Source of the DNA: Oasisia sp. SBJ-2009
Taxonomy: Eukaryota > Annelida > Polychaeta > Sabellida > Siboglinidae
Assembly (NCBI GenBank): GCA_964017155.1
Contig: OZ024861.1
Span: 20,262,213-20,326,212 of the forward strand
Direction: 5' to 3'
DNA: 64,000 nucleotides
The notes below the pieces were generated by a model, which was given only the letters and a program-made list of their open reading frames with translations, had not been told where the DNA came from and did not search any database. A program made the position numbers and the translations under genes. Below are positions 49,795 through 62,200 of this stretch, piece by piece (the first letter of the stretch is position 1; each line of letters opens with the position of its first letter).

Positions 49795-51592
49795 TTGGAT
49801 GGATGCGTTATGTAGTGGTGGTTGAATGGATTCGTTATGTAGGGGTGGTTGTTGGATGCATTAAGTTGTGGTGAATGGATGGAAGCATTGAGTAGGGGAG
49901 CTTGGATGGATGCGTTATGTAGGGGTGGTTGGATGGAGGCGTAAAGTAGGGGTGGTAGGATGGATGTATTAAGTAGAGGTGATTGGATGGATGCATTAAG
50001 TAGTGGTAGTTGGATGGATACGTTAAGTAGGGGTGGTTGGAAGGATGCGTTAAATAGGGGTGGTTGGATGGATGCGCTAAGTAGAGGTCGTTGGATGGAT
50101 GCGCTAGGTAGGTGTGATTGGATGGTAGCAATAAGTAGGAGTGGTGGGATTGATATGTTAAGAAGGGGTGATTGAAAGGATGCATTAGGTAGGGAAGATT
50201 TGATGGATACGTTAAATAGGGGTGGTTGGATGCATGCGTTAAGAAGAGGTGATTGGATGGACGCGTTAAGTAGGGGAGATTGGATAGATACGTTATGTAG
50301 GGATGGTTGGATGGATGCGCTAAGCAGGGGTGTTTGAATGGATGCGTTATGTAGGGGTGGTTGGATGGATGCGCCATGTAGGGGTGGTTGAATGGATGCG
50401 TTAATTAGGGGTGGTTGGATTGATGAGTTATGTAGGGGTGGTTGGACGGATGCGTTAAATAGGGGTGGTTGGATGGATGCGCTAAGTAGGAGTTGTTGGA
50501 TGGATGCGCAAAGTAGGAGTGGTTGGATGGATACGCTAAGCAGGAGTGGTTGGATGGATGTGTTAAGTAGGGGTGATTGGATGGATGCGTTAAGTACGGG
50601 AGGATGAATGGATTGGATAGGTAGAGGTGCTTCGATGTATGCGTTAAGTAGGGGTGGTTGAATGGATGCGTTATGTAGGGGTGGTTGGATGGATGCGTTA
50701 TGTAGTGGGCGTTGAATGGATGCGTTATGTAGGGTTGGTTGTTGGATGCTTTAAGTACAGGTGAATAGAGGGACGCGTTACGTAGGGGTGGTTGGATGGA
50801 TGCATAAAGTTGAGGTGAATGGATGGAAGCATTAAGTAGGGGAGGTTGGATGGATGCGTTATGTAGGGGTGGTTGGATGGATGCGCTACGTAGTTGTGGT
50901 TGTTGGATGCTTTAGTTAGAGGTGAATGGATGGATGCGATACGTAGGGGTGATTGGATGGATGCATTAAGTAGAGGTGAATGGATGGAAGCATTAAGTAG
51001 GGGAGGTTGAATGGATGCGTTATGTAGGGGCGGTTGGATGGATGCGTAAAGTAGTGGTAGTTAGATGGATGTATTAAGTAGAGGTGATTGGATGGATGCA
51101 TTAAGTAGGGGTAGTTGGATTGAAACGTTATGTAGGGGAGGTTGGATGGATGAGTTAAATAGGGGTGGTTGGATGGATGCGCTAAGTAGGGGTGGTTGGT
51201 TGGATGCGTTAAGTAGGGTTGATTGGATGGATGCATTAAGTAGGAGTGGTTGGATTGATACGTTAAGAAGGGGTGATTTAATGGATGCACTAAGTAGGAG
51301 TGGTTGGATGGATACGTTAACTACGAGTGGTGGGATGGATGTGTTAAGTTGGGGTGATTGGATGGATGCTTTTAGAAGGGGTGGTTGGATGGATACGTTA
51401 AGTAGGAGTGGTTGGATGGATGCGCTAAGTAGGAGTGGTTGGATGGATACGTTAATTACGAGTGGTTGGATGGATGTGTTAAGTAGGGTGTGATTGGATG
51501 GATGCGTTAATTACGGTTGATTGAAAGGATGGCTACGTAGGGGTGGTTGGATGGATGCGATAAGTAGGGGTGGTTGAATGGATGCGTTATGT

Positions 51593-51603
51593 GGGGGGGG
51601 GGG
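51593..51603 (+). repeat. G homopolymer (11 G)
   Basis: This is the paralogous G tract in copy U3, equivalent to the 15-G tract in U1, with the same flanks. Confidence 0.9.
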
Positions 51604-53968
51604 TTGGATTGATGCTTTAAGTAGGAGTGGTTGGATGAATACGTTAAGTAGGGTTGGTTGTGTTTGGATTGGTGCGTAAAGTAGGGGTGATTGGATGGAT
51701 GCATTAAGTAGGGGGGATTGGATGTATACGGTAAATATGGGTGGTTGGATGGATGCGTTAAGAAGGGGTGTTTGGATGAATGCGCTAAGTAGGTTGGTTG
51801 GGTGGATGCGTTAATTTGGAGTGGTTGGGTGGATATATTAAGTAGGAGTGGTTGGATAGAAGCTATAAGTAGGGGTGTTTTGATTGATGCATTAAATAGG
51901 GGTGGTTGGAGGGATACGTTATGTAGGGCTGGTTGGATGGACGCGTTAAGTAGAGGGGAATGGGTGGATACGATATGTAGAGGTGAATGGATGGATATAC
52001 TAAGTAGAGGTGAATTGATGGATGCATTAATTAGGGGTTGTTGGATGGATGCGTTACACAGGGGTGGTTGGATGGATGCATTAAGTAGGAATGGTTGGAT
52101 GGATACGTTAACTAGGGCTGCTTGAATAGATGCGTTATGTAGAGGTGGTTGGATGGATGCGTTATGTAGGGGTGGTTGAATGGATGCCTTAATTAGGGGT
52201 GGTTGGATTGATGCGTTAAGTAGGGCTGCTTGAATAGATGCGTTATGTAGAGGTAGTTGGATGGATGCGTTATGTAGGAGTGGTTGAATGGATGCCTTAA
52301 TTAGGGGTGGTTGGATTGATGAGTTATGTAGGGGTGGTTGGATGGATGCGTTGAATATGGGTGGTTGGATGGATGCGTTAAGTAGGAGTGGTTGGATGGA
52401 TGCGCTAAGTAGGAGTGGTTGGATATATAGGCTAAGCAGGAGTATTTGGATGGATGCGTTAAGTAGGGGTGATTGGATGGATGCGCTAAGTACGATTGGT
52501 TGAATGGATTGGATAAGTAGGGGTGCTTGGATGGATGCGTTAAGTAGGGGTGGTTGAAGGGATGCGTTAAGTAAGGGTGGTTGGATGGATGCGTTATGTA
52601 GTGGTGGTTGAATGGATTCGTTATGTAGGGGTGGTTGTTGGATGCATTAAGTTGTGGTGAATGGATGGAAGCATTGAGTAGGGGAGCTTGGATGGATGCG
52701 TTATGTAGGGGTGGTTGGATGGAGGCGTAAAGTAGGGGTGGTAGGATGGATGTATTAAGTAGAGGTGATTGGATGGATGCGTTAAGTAGTGGTAGTTGGA
52801 TGGATACGTTAAGTAGGGGTGGTTGGAAGGATGCGTTAAATAGGGGTGGTTGGATGGATGCGCTAAGTAGAGGTGGTTGGATGGATGCGCTAGGTAGGTG
52901 TGATTGGATGGTAGCAATAAGTAGGAGTGGTGGGATTGATATGTTAAGAAGGGGTGATTGAAAGGATGCATTAGGTAGGGAAGATTTGATGGATACGTTA
53001 AATAGGGGTGGTTGGATGCATGCGTTAAGAAGAGGTGATTGGATGGACGCGTTAAGTAGGGGAGATTGGATAGATACGTTATGTCGGGATGGCTGGATGG
53101 ATGCGCTAAGCAGGGGTGTTTGAATGGATACATTATGTAGGGGTGGTTGGATGGATGCGCTATGTAGGGGTGGTTGAATGGATGCGTTAATTAGGGGTGG
53201 TTGGATTGATGAGTTATGTAGGGGTGGTTGGACGGATGCGTTAAATAGGGGTGGTTGGATGGATGCGCTAAGTAGGAGTTGTTGGATGGATGCGGAAAGT
53301 AGGAGTGGTTGGATGGATACGCTAAGCAGGAGTGGTTGGATGGATGTGTTAAGTAGGGGTGATTGGATGGATGCGTTAAGTACGGGAGGATGAATGGATT
53401 GGATAGGTAGAGGTGCTTCGATGTATGCGTTAAGTAGGGGTGGTTGAATGGATGCGTTATGTAGGGGTGGTTGGATGGATGCGTTATGTAGTGGGCGTTG
53501 AATGGATGCGTTATGTAGGGTTGGTTGTTGGATGCTTTAAGTACAGGTGAATAGAGGGACGCGTTACGTAGGGGTGGTTGGATGGATGCATAAAGTTGAG
53601 GTGAATGGATGGAAGCATTAAGTAGGGGAGGTTGGATGGATGCGTTATGTAGGGGTGGTTGGATGGATGCGCTACGTAGTTGTGGTTGTTGGATGCTTTA
53701 GTTAGAGGTGAATGGATGGATGCGATACGTAGGGGTGGTTGGATGGATGCATTAAGTAGAGGTGAATGGATGGAAGCATTAAGTAGGGGAGGTTGAATGG
53801 ATGCGTTATGTAGGGGCGGTTGGATGGATGCGTAAAGTAGTGGTGGTTAGATGGATGTATTAAGTAGAGGTGATTGGATGGATGCATTAAGTAGGGGTAG
53901 TTGGATTGAAACGTTTTGTAGGGGAGGTTGGATGGATGCGTTAAATAGGGGTGGTTGGATGGATGCGC

Positions 53969-56589
53969 TAAGTAGGGGTGGTTGGTTGGATGCGTTAAGT
54001 AGGGGTGATTGGATGGATGCATTAAGTAGGAGTGGTTGGATTGATACGTTAAGAAGGGGTGATTTAATGGATGCACTAAGTAGGAGTGGTTGGATGGATA
54101 CGTTAACTACGAGTGGTGGGATGGATGTGTTAAGTAGGGGTGATTGGATGGATGCTTTTAGAAGGGGTGGTTGGATGGATACGTTAAGTAGGAGTGGTTG
54201 GATGGATGCGTTAAGTAGGAGTGGTTGGATGGATTCGTTTAGTACGACTGGTGAGATGGAAGCGTTAAGTAGGGGTGATTGGATGGATGCGTTTATTAGG
54301 GGTGGTTGGATGGATACGTTAAGTAGGAGTGGTTGGATGGATGCGTTAAGTACGGTTGGTTGAATGGATGGCTAAGTAGGGGTGGTTGGATGGATGCGTT
54401 AAGTAGGGTTGGTTGTGTTTGGATGGGTGCGTAAAGTAGGGGTGATTGGATGGATGCATTAAGTAGCGGAGATTGGATGTATACGTTAACTATGGGTGGT
54501 TGGATGGATGCGTTAAGAAGGGGTGGTTGGATAAATGCGCTAAGTAGGTTGGTTGGGTGGATGCTTTAATTAGGAGTGGTTGGATGGATATATTAAGTAG
54601 GAGTGGTTGGATAGAAGCTATAAGTAGCGGTGTTTTGATTGATGCGTTAAGTAGGGGTGGTTGAATGGATGCGTTATGTAAGGGATGGTTGGATGGATGC
54701 GTTAAGTAGGGGTGGTTGAATGGATGCGTTATGTAGGGGTGGTTGGATGGATGCTTTAAGTACGGGTGTTTGAATTGATGCATTAAATAGGGGTGGTTGG
54801 AGGGATACGTTATGTGGGGCTAGTTGGAAGGACGCGTTAAGTAGGTGTGGTTGAATGGTTGCCTTAATTAGGGGTGGTTGGATTGATGAGTTATGTAGGG
54901 GTGGTTGGATGGATGCGTTAAATATAGGTGGTTGGATGGATGCGCTAAGTAGGAGTGGTTGGACGGATGCGCTAAGTAGGAGTGGTTGGATGTATAGGCT
55001 AAGCAGGAGTAGTTGGATGGATGCGTTAAGTAGGGGTGATTGGATGGACGCGCTAAGTACGGGTGGTTGAATGGATTGGATAAGTAGGGGTGCTTGGATG
55101 GATGCGTTAAGTAGGGGTGGTTGAAGGGATGCGTTAAGTAAGGGTGGTTGGATGGATGCGTTATGTAGTGGTGGTTGATTGGATTCGTTATGTAGGGGTG
55201 GTTGTTGGATGGTTTAAGTAGAGGTGAATGGATGGATGCGTTACGTAGGGGTGGTTGGATGGATGCATTAAGTTGTGGTGAATGGATGGAAGCATTAAGT
55301 AGGGGAGGTTGGATGGATGCGTTATGTAGGGGTGGTTGGATGGATGTATTAAGTAGAGGTGATTGGATGGATGCATTAAGTAGGGGTAGTTGGATTGAAA
55401 CGTTATGTAGGGGTGGTTGGATGGATGCGTTAAATAGGGGTGGTTGGATGGATACGCTAAGTAGGGGTGGTTGCTTGGATGCGTTAAGTAGGGGTGATTG
55501 GATGGACGCATTAAGTAGGAGTGGTTGGATTGATACGTTAAGAAGGGGTGATTTAATGGATGCATTAAGTAGGAGTGGTTGGATGGATACGTTAAGTACG
55601 AGTGGTGGGATGGATGTGTTAAGTAGGGGTGATTGGATGGATGCTTTTAGTAGGGGTGGTTGGATGGATACGTTAAGTAGGAGTGGTTGTATGGATGCGT
55701 TAAGTAGGAGTGGTTGAATGGATTCGTTTAGTACGACTGGTGAGATGGAAGCGTTAAGTAGGGGTGATTGGATGGATGCCTTTATTAGGGGTGGTTGGAT
55801 GGATACGTTAAGTAGGAGTGGTTGGATGGATGCGTTAAGCACGGTTGGTTGAATGGATGGCTAAGTAGGGGTGGTTGGATGGATGCGTTTTGTAGGGGTG
55901 GTTGAATGGATGCCTTAATTAGAGGTGGTTGGATTGATGCGTTAAGTAGGGCTGCTTGAATAGATGCGTTATGTAGAGGTGGTTGGATGGATGCCTTAAT
56001 TAGGGGTGGTTGGATTGATGAGTTATGTAGGGGTGGTTGGATGGATGCGTTAAATATGGGTGGTTGGATGGATGCGCTAAGTAGGAGTGGTTGGATGGAT
56101 GCGCTAATTAGGAGTGGTTGGATGGATGCGTTAAGTAGGGGTGATTGGATGGATGCGTTAAATACGGGTGGTTGAATGGATTGGATAAGTATGGGTGCTT
56201 GGATGGATGCGTTAAGTAGGGGTGGTTGAAGGGATGCGTTAATTAAGGGTGGTTGGATGGATGCGTTGTATAGTGGTGGTTGAATGGATTCGATATGTAG
56301 GGGTGGTTGTTGGATGGTTTAAGTAGAGTTGAATGGATGGATGCGTGACGTAGGGATGGTTGGATGGATGCATTAAGTAGGGGAGGTTGAATGGATGCGT
56401 TATGTAGGGGTGGTTGGATGGAGGCGTAAAGTAGGGGTGATTGGATGGATTTATTAAGTAGAGGTGATTGGGTGGATGCATTAAGTAGTGGTAGTTGGAT
56501 GGACACGTTAAGTAGGGATGGTTGGAAGGATTCGTTAAATAGGGGTGGTTGGATGGATGCGCTAAGTAGGGGTGGTTGGATGGATGCGT
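53969..56589 (+). repeat. 2,621-bp tandem pair within U3, copy a
   Basis: This is the equivalent of 38655-41275 at offset 15,314 bp. All distinctive variants recur at a constant 2,621 bp to the right, with no indel. Because both U1 and U3 contain the pair, the 2,621-bp duplication is older than the 13-kb amplification. Confidence 0.87.
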
Positions 56590-59211
56590 TAAGTAGGGGT
56601 GGTTGGTTGGATGCGTTAAGTAGGGGTGATTGGATGGATGCATTAAGTAGGAGTGGTTGGATTGATACGTTAAGATGGGGTGATTTAATGGATGCACTAA
56701 GTAGGAGTGGTTGGATGGATACGTTAACTACGAGTGGTGGGATGGATGTGTTAAGTAGGGGTGATTGGATGGATGCTTTTAGAAGGGGTGGTTGGATGGA
56801 TACGTTAAGTAGGAGTGGTTGGATGGATGCGTTAAGTAGGAGTGGTTGGATGGATTCGTTTAGTACGACTGGTGAGATGGAAGCGTTAAGTAGGGGTGAT
56901 TGGATGGATGCGTTTATTAGGGGTGGTTGGATGGATACGTTAAGTAGGAGTGGTTGGATGGATGCGTTAAGTACGGTTGGTTGAATGGATGGCTAAGTAG
57001 GGGTGGTTGGGTGGATGCGTTAAGTAGGGTTGGTTGTGTTTGGATGGGTGCGTAAAGCAGGGGTGATTGGATGGATGCATTAAGTAGCGGAGATTGGATG
57101 TATACGTTAACTATGGGTGGTTGGATGGATGCGTTAAGAAGGGGTGGTTGGATAAATGCGCTAAGTAGGTTGGTTGGGTGGATGCTTTAATTAGGAGTGG
57201 TTGGATGGATATATTAAGTAGGAGTGGTTGGATAGAAGCTATAAGTAGCGGTGTTTTGATTGATGCGTTAAGTAGGGGTGGTTGATTGGATGCGTTATGT
57301 AAGGGATGGTTGGATGGATGCGTTAAGTAGGGGTGGTTGAATGGATGCGTTATGTAGGGGTGGTTGGATGGATGCTTTAAGTACGGGTGTTTGAATTGAT
57401 GCATTAAATAGGGGTGGTTGGAGGGATACGTTATGTGGGGCTAGTTGGAAGGACGCGTTAAGTAGGGGTGGTTGAATGGTTGCCTTAATTAGGGGTGGTT
57501 GGATTGATGAGTTATGTAGGGGTGGTTGGATGGATGCGTTAAATATAGGTGGTTGGATGGATGCGCTAAGTAGGAGTGGTTGGACGGGTGCGCTAAGTAG
57601 GAGTGGTTGGATGTATAGGCTAAGCAGGAGTAGTTGGATGGATGCGTTAAGTAGGGGTGATTGGATGGACGCGCTAAGTACGGGTGGTTGAATGGATTGG
57701 ATAAGTAGGGGTGCTTGGATGGATGCGTTAAGTAGGGGTGGTTGAAGGGATGCGTTAAGTAAGGGTGGTTGGATGGATGCGTTATGTAGTGGTGGTTGAT
57801 TGGATTCGTTATGTAGGGGTGGTTGTTGGATGGTTTAAGTAGAGGTGAATGGGTGGATGCGTTACGTAGGGGTGGTTGGATGGATGCATTAAGTTGTGGT
57901 GAATGGATGGAAGCATTAAGTAGGGGAGGTTGGATGGATGCGTTATGTAGGGGTGGTTGGATGGATGTATTAAGTAGAGGTGATTGGATGGATGCATTAA
58001 GTAGGGGTAGTTGGATTGAAACGTTACGTAGGGGTGGTTGGATGGATGCGTTAAATAGGGGTGGTTGGATGGATACGCTAAGTAGGGGTGGTTGCTTGGA
58101 TGCGTTAAGTAGGGGTGATTGGATGGACGCATTAAGTAGGAGTGGTTGGATTGATACGTTAAGAAGGGGTGATTTAATGGATGCATTAAGTAGGTGTGGT
58201 TGGATGGATACGTTAAGTACGAGTGGTGGGATGGATGTGTTAAGTAGGGGTGATTGGATGGATGTTTTTAGTAGGGGTGGTTGGATGGATACGTTAAGTA
58301 GGAGTGGTTGGATGGATGCGTTAAGTAGGAGTGGTTGAATGGATTCGTTTAGTACGACTGGTGAGATGGAAGCGTTAAGTAGGGGTGATTGGATGGATGC
58401 CTTTATTAGGGGTGGTTGGATGGATACGTTAAGTAGGAGTGGTTGGATGGATGCGTTAAGCACGGTTGGTTGAATGGATGGCTAAGTAGGGGTGGTTGGA
58501 TGGATGCGTTTTGTAGGGGTGGTTGAATGGATGCCTTAATTAGAGGTGGTTGGATTGATGCGTTAAGTAGGGCTGCTTGAATAGATGCGTTATGTAGAGG
58601 TGGTTGGATGGATGCCTTAATTAGGGGTGGTTGGATTGATGAGTTATGTAGGGGTGGTTGGATGGATGCGTTAAATATGGGTGGTTGGATGGATGCGCTA
58701 AGTAGGAGTGGTTGGATGGATGCGCTAATTAGGAGTGGTTGGATGGATGCGTTAAGTAGGGGTGATTGGATGGATGCGATAAATACGGGTGGTTGAATGG
58801 ATTGGATAAGTATGGGTGCTTGGATGGATGCGTTAAGTAGGGGTGGTTAAAGGGATGCGTTAATTAAGGGTGGTTGGATGGATGCGTTATGTAGTGGTGG
58901 TTGAATGGATTCGATATGTAGGGGTGGTTGTTGGATGGTTTAAGTAGAGTTGAATGGATGGATGCGTACCGTAGGGATGGTTGGATGGATGCATTAAGTA
59001 GGGGAGGTTGAATGGATGCGTTATGTAGGGGTGGTTGGATGGAGGCGTAAAGTAGGGGTGATTGGATGGATTTATTAAGTAGAGGTGATTGGATGGATGC
59101 ATTAAGTAGTGGTAGTTGGATGGACACGTTAAGTAGGGATGGTTGGAAGGATTCGTTAAATAGGGGTGGTTGGATGGATGCGCTAAGTAGGGGTGGTTGG
59201 ATGGATGCGTT
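56590..59211 (+). repeat. 2,621-bp tandem pair within U3, copy b
   Basis: This is a full-length second copy that keeps the 18-bp and 81-bp stretches missing from 41276-43800. It ends where AGTAGGTGTGATTGGATGG replaces AGTAGGGGTGGTTGG. Scattered substitutions separate it from copy a, for example TGTTTTTAG for TGCTTTTAG near 58264. Confidence 0.87.
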
Positions 59212-62200
59212 AAGTAGGTGTGATTGGATGGTAGCAATAAGTAGGAGTGGTAGGATTGATATGTTAAGAAGGGGTGATGGAAAGGATTAGGTAGGGAAGA
59301 TTGGATGGATACGTTAAATAGGGGTTGTTGGATGCATGCGTTAAGAAGAGGTGATTGGATGGATGCGTTAAGTAGGGGAGATTGGATATATACGTTATGT
59401 AGGGGTGGTTGGATGGATACGCTAAGCAGGGGTGGTTGAATGGATGCATTACGTAGGGGTGGTTGATTGGATGCTTTAAGTACGGGTGTTTGAATTGATG
59501 CGTTAAATAGGGGTGGTTGGAGGGATATGTTATGTAGGGCTGGTTGCAAGGATGCGTTAAGTAGAGGTGAATGGATGGATAAGATATGAAGAGGTGGTTG
59601 GATGGATTCGTTAAGTAGAGGTGAATGGATGGATAAACTAAGTAGAGGTGAATTGATGGATGCATTAATTAGAGGTTGTTGGATGGATGCGTTACACAGG
59701 GGTGGTTGGATAGATGCATTAAGTAGGGATGGTTGGATGGATGCGTTAAGTAGGGGTGGTTGAATGGATGCGTTATGTAGGGGTGGTTGGATGGATCCGT
59801 TAAGTAGGGGTGGTTGGATGGATGCGCTACGTAGTTGTGGTTGTTGGATGCTTTAGTTAGAGGTGAATGGATGGATGCGATACGTAGGGGTGGTTGGATG
59901 GATGCATTAAGTTGAGGTGAATGGATGGAAGCATTAAGTAGGGGAGGTTGGATGGATGCGTTATGTAGGGGTAGTTGGATGGATGCGTAAAGTAGGGGTG
60001 GTTAGATGGATGTATTAAGTAGAGGTGATTGGATGGATGCATTAAGTAGGGGTAGTTGGATTGAAATGTTATGTAGGGGTGGTTGGATGGATGCGTTAAA
60101 TAGGGGTGGTTGGATGGATACGCTAAGTAGGGGTGGTTGGATGGATGCGTTAAGTAGGGGTGATTGGATGGATGCATTAAGTAGGAGTGGTTGGATTGAT
60201 ACGTTAAGAAGGGGTGATTTAATGGATGCATTAAGTAGGAGTGGTTGGATGGATACGTTAAGTTCGTGTGGTGGGATGGATGTGTTAAGTAGCGGTGATT
60301 GGATGGATGCTTTTTGTAGGGGTGGTTGGATGGATACGTTAAGTAGGAGTGGTTGGATGGATGCGTTAAGTAGGAGTGGTTGGATGGATTCGTTTAGTAC
60401 GAGTGGTGAGATGGAAGCGTTAAGTAGGGGTGATTGGTGGATGCGTTTATTAGGGGTGGTTGGATGGATACGTTAAGTAGGAGTGGTTGGATGGATGCGT
60501 TAAGTAGGAGTGGCTGGATGGATGCGTTATGTAGGGGTGATTGGATGGATGCGTTAAGTGCGGTTGGTTGAATGGATGGCTAAGTAGGGGTGGTTGGATG
60601 GATGCGTTAAGTACGGGTGGTGGAATGGATGCGTTATGTAGGGATGGTTGGATTGATGCTTTAAGTAAGGGTGGTTGGATTGATACGTTAAGTAGGGTTC
60701 GTTGTGTTTGGATGGATGCGTAAAGTACGGGTGATTGGATGGATGCATTAAGTAGGGGAGATTGGATGGATACGATAAATATGGGTGGTTGGATGGATGC
60801 GTTAAGAAGGGGTGGTTGGATGAATGCGCTAAGTAGGTTGGTTGGGTGGATGCATTAATTAGGAATGGTTGGATGGATACGTTAAGTAGGAGTGGTTGGA
60901 TGGATGTGATACGTACGGCTGGTTGGATGGACGCGTTAAGTAGAGGTGAATGGATGGATATACTAAGTAGAGGTGAATTGATGGATGCATTAATTAGGGG
61001 TTGTTGGATGGATGCGTTACACAGGGGTGGTTGGATGGATGCATTAATTAGGGATTGGTGGATGGATGCGTTAAGAAGGGCTGCTTGAATAGATGCGTTA
61101 TGTAGAGGTGGTTGGATGGATGTGTTAATTAGGGGTGGTTGGATTAATGAGATATGTAGGGGTGGTTGGATGGATGCGTTAAATAGGGGTGGTTGGATGG
61201 ATGCGCTAAGTAGGAGTGGTTGGATGGGTGCGTTAAGTAGGAGTGGTTGGATGGACGCGTTAAGTAGGGGTGATTGGAAGGATGCGTTAAGTACGGGTGG
61301 TTGAATGGATTGGATAATTAGGGGTGCTTGGATGGTAGCAATAAGTACGAGTGGTTGGATTGGTACGTTAAGAAGAGTTGATTGAATGGACGCATTAGGT
61401 AGGGAAGATTGGATGGATACGTTAAATAGTGGTGGTTGGATGGATGCCTTAATAAGAGGTGATTGGATGGATGCGTTATGTAGGGGAGATTGGACAGATA
61501 CGTTAAATAGGGGTGGTTGGGTGGATGCGTTAAGAAGGGGTGGTTGGATGAATGCTCTAAGTAGGTTGGTTGGGTGGATGGGTTAATTAGGAGTGGTTGG
61601 ATGGATACGTTAAGTAGGAGTGGTTGGATGGATGCGATAAGTAGGGGTGTTTCGATGGATGCGTTAAGTAGGGGTGGTTGAATGGATGCGTTATGTAGGG
61701 GTGGTTGTTGGATGCCTTAAGTAGAGGTAATGGATGGATGCGTTACGTAGGGGTGGTTGGATGGATGTGTTAAATAGAGGTGGTTGGATGGATGCGTAAC
61801 GTAGGGGTGGTTGGTGAATGGATGTGATAAGTAGGGGGGATTGGACGGATGCATTAAGTAGGGGAGATTTGATGGATACGTTAAATAGGGGTGGTTGGAT
61901 GGATGCGTTAAGTAGGGGTGGTTGGATGGATACGATAAGTAGGAGTGGTTGGATGGATACGATAAGTAGGAGTTATTGGATGGATGCGCTAAGTTCGGGT
62001 GGTTGAATGGATGGGATAAGTAGGGGTGGTTGAATGGATGCGTTAAGAAGGGGTGGTTGAATGGATGCGTTAGGTAGGGGTGGTAGGATGGATGCTCTAA
62101 GGAGGGGTGGTTGGATGGATGTATTAAGTAGGGTTTTGTATGGATGCGTTAATTAGGGGTGGTTGAATGGATGGGATAAGTAGGGGTGTTTGAATGGATG

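Larger units (their letters stand above)
49795..61447 (+). repeat. About 11.65-kb higher-order unit, copy U3
   Basis: It is colinear with 34639-46168 of U1 at offsets of 15,153-15,413 bp that change only at identifiable indels. It retains the 161-, 18- and 81-bp stretches deleted in U1 and lacks about 134 bp near 59790-59857 that U1 has. The nested 2,621-bp pair is intact here. After 61447 the sequence follows the monomer order seen at about 32140-32900. Confidence 0.88.
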
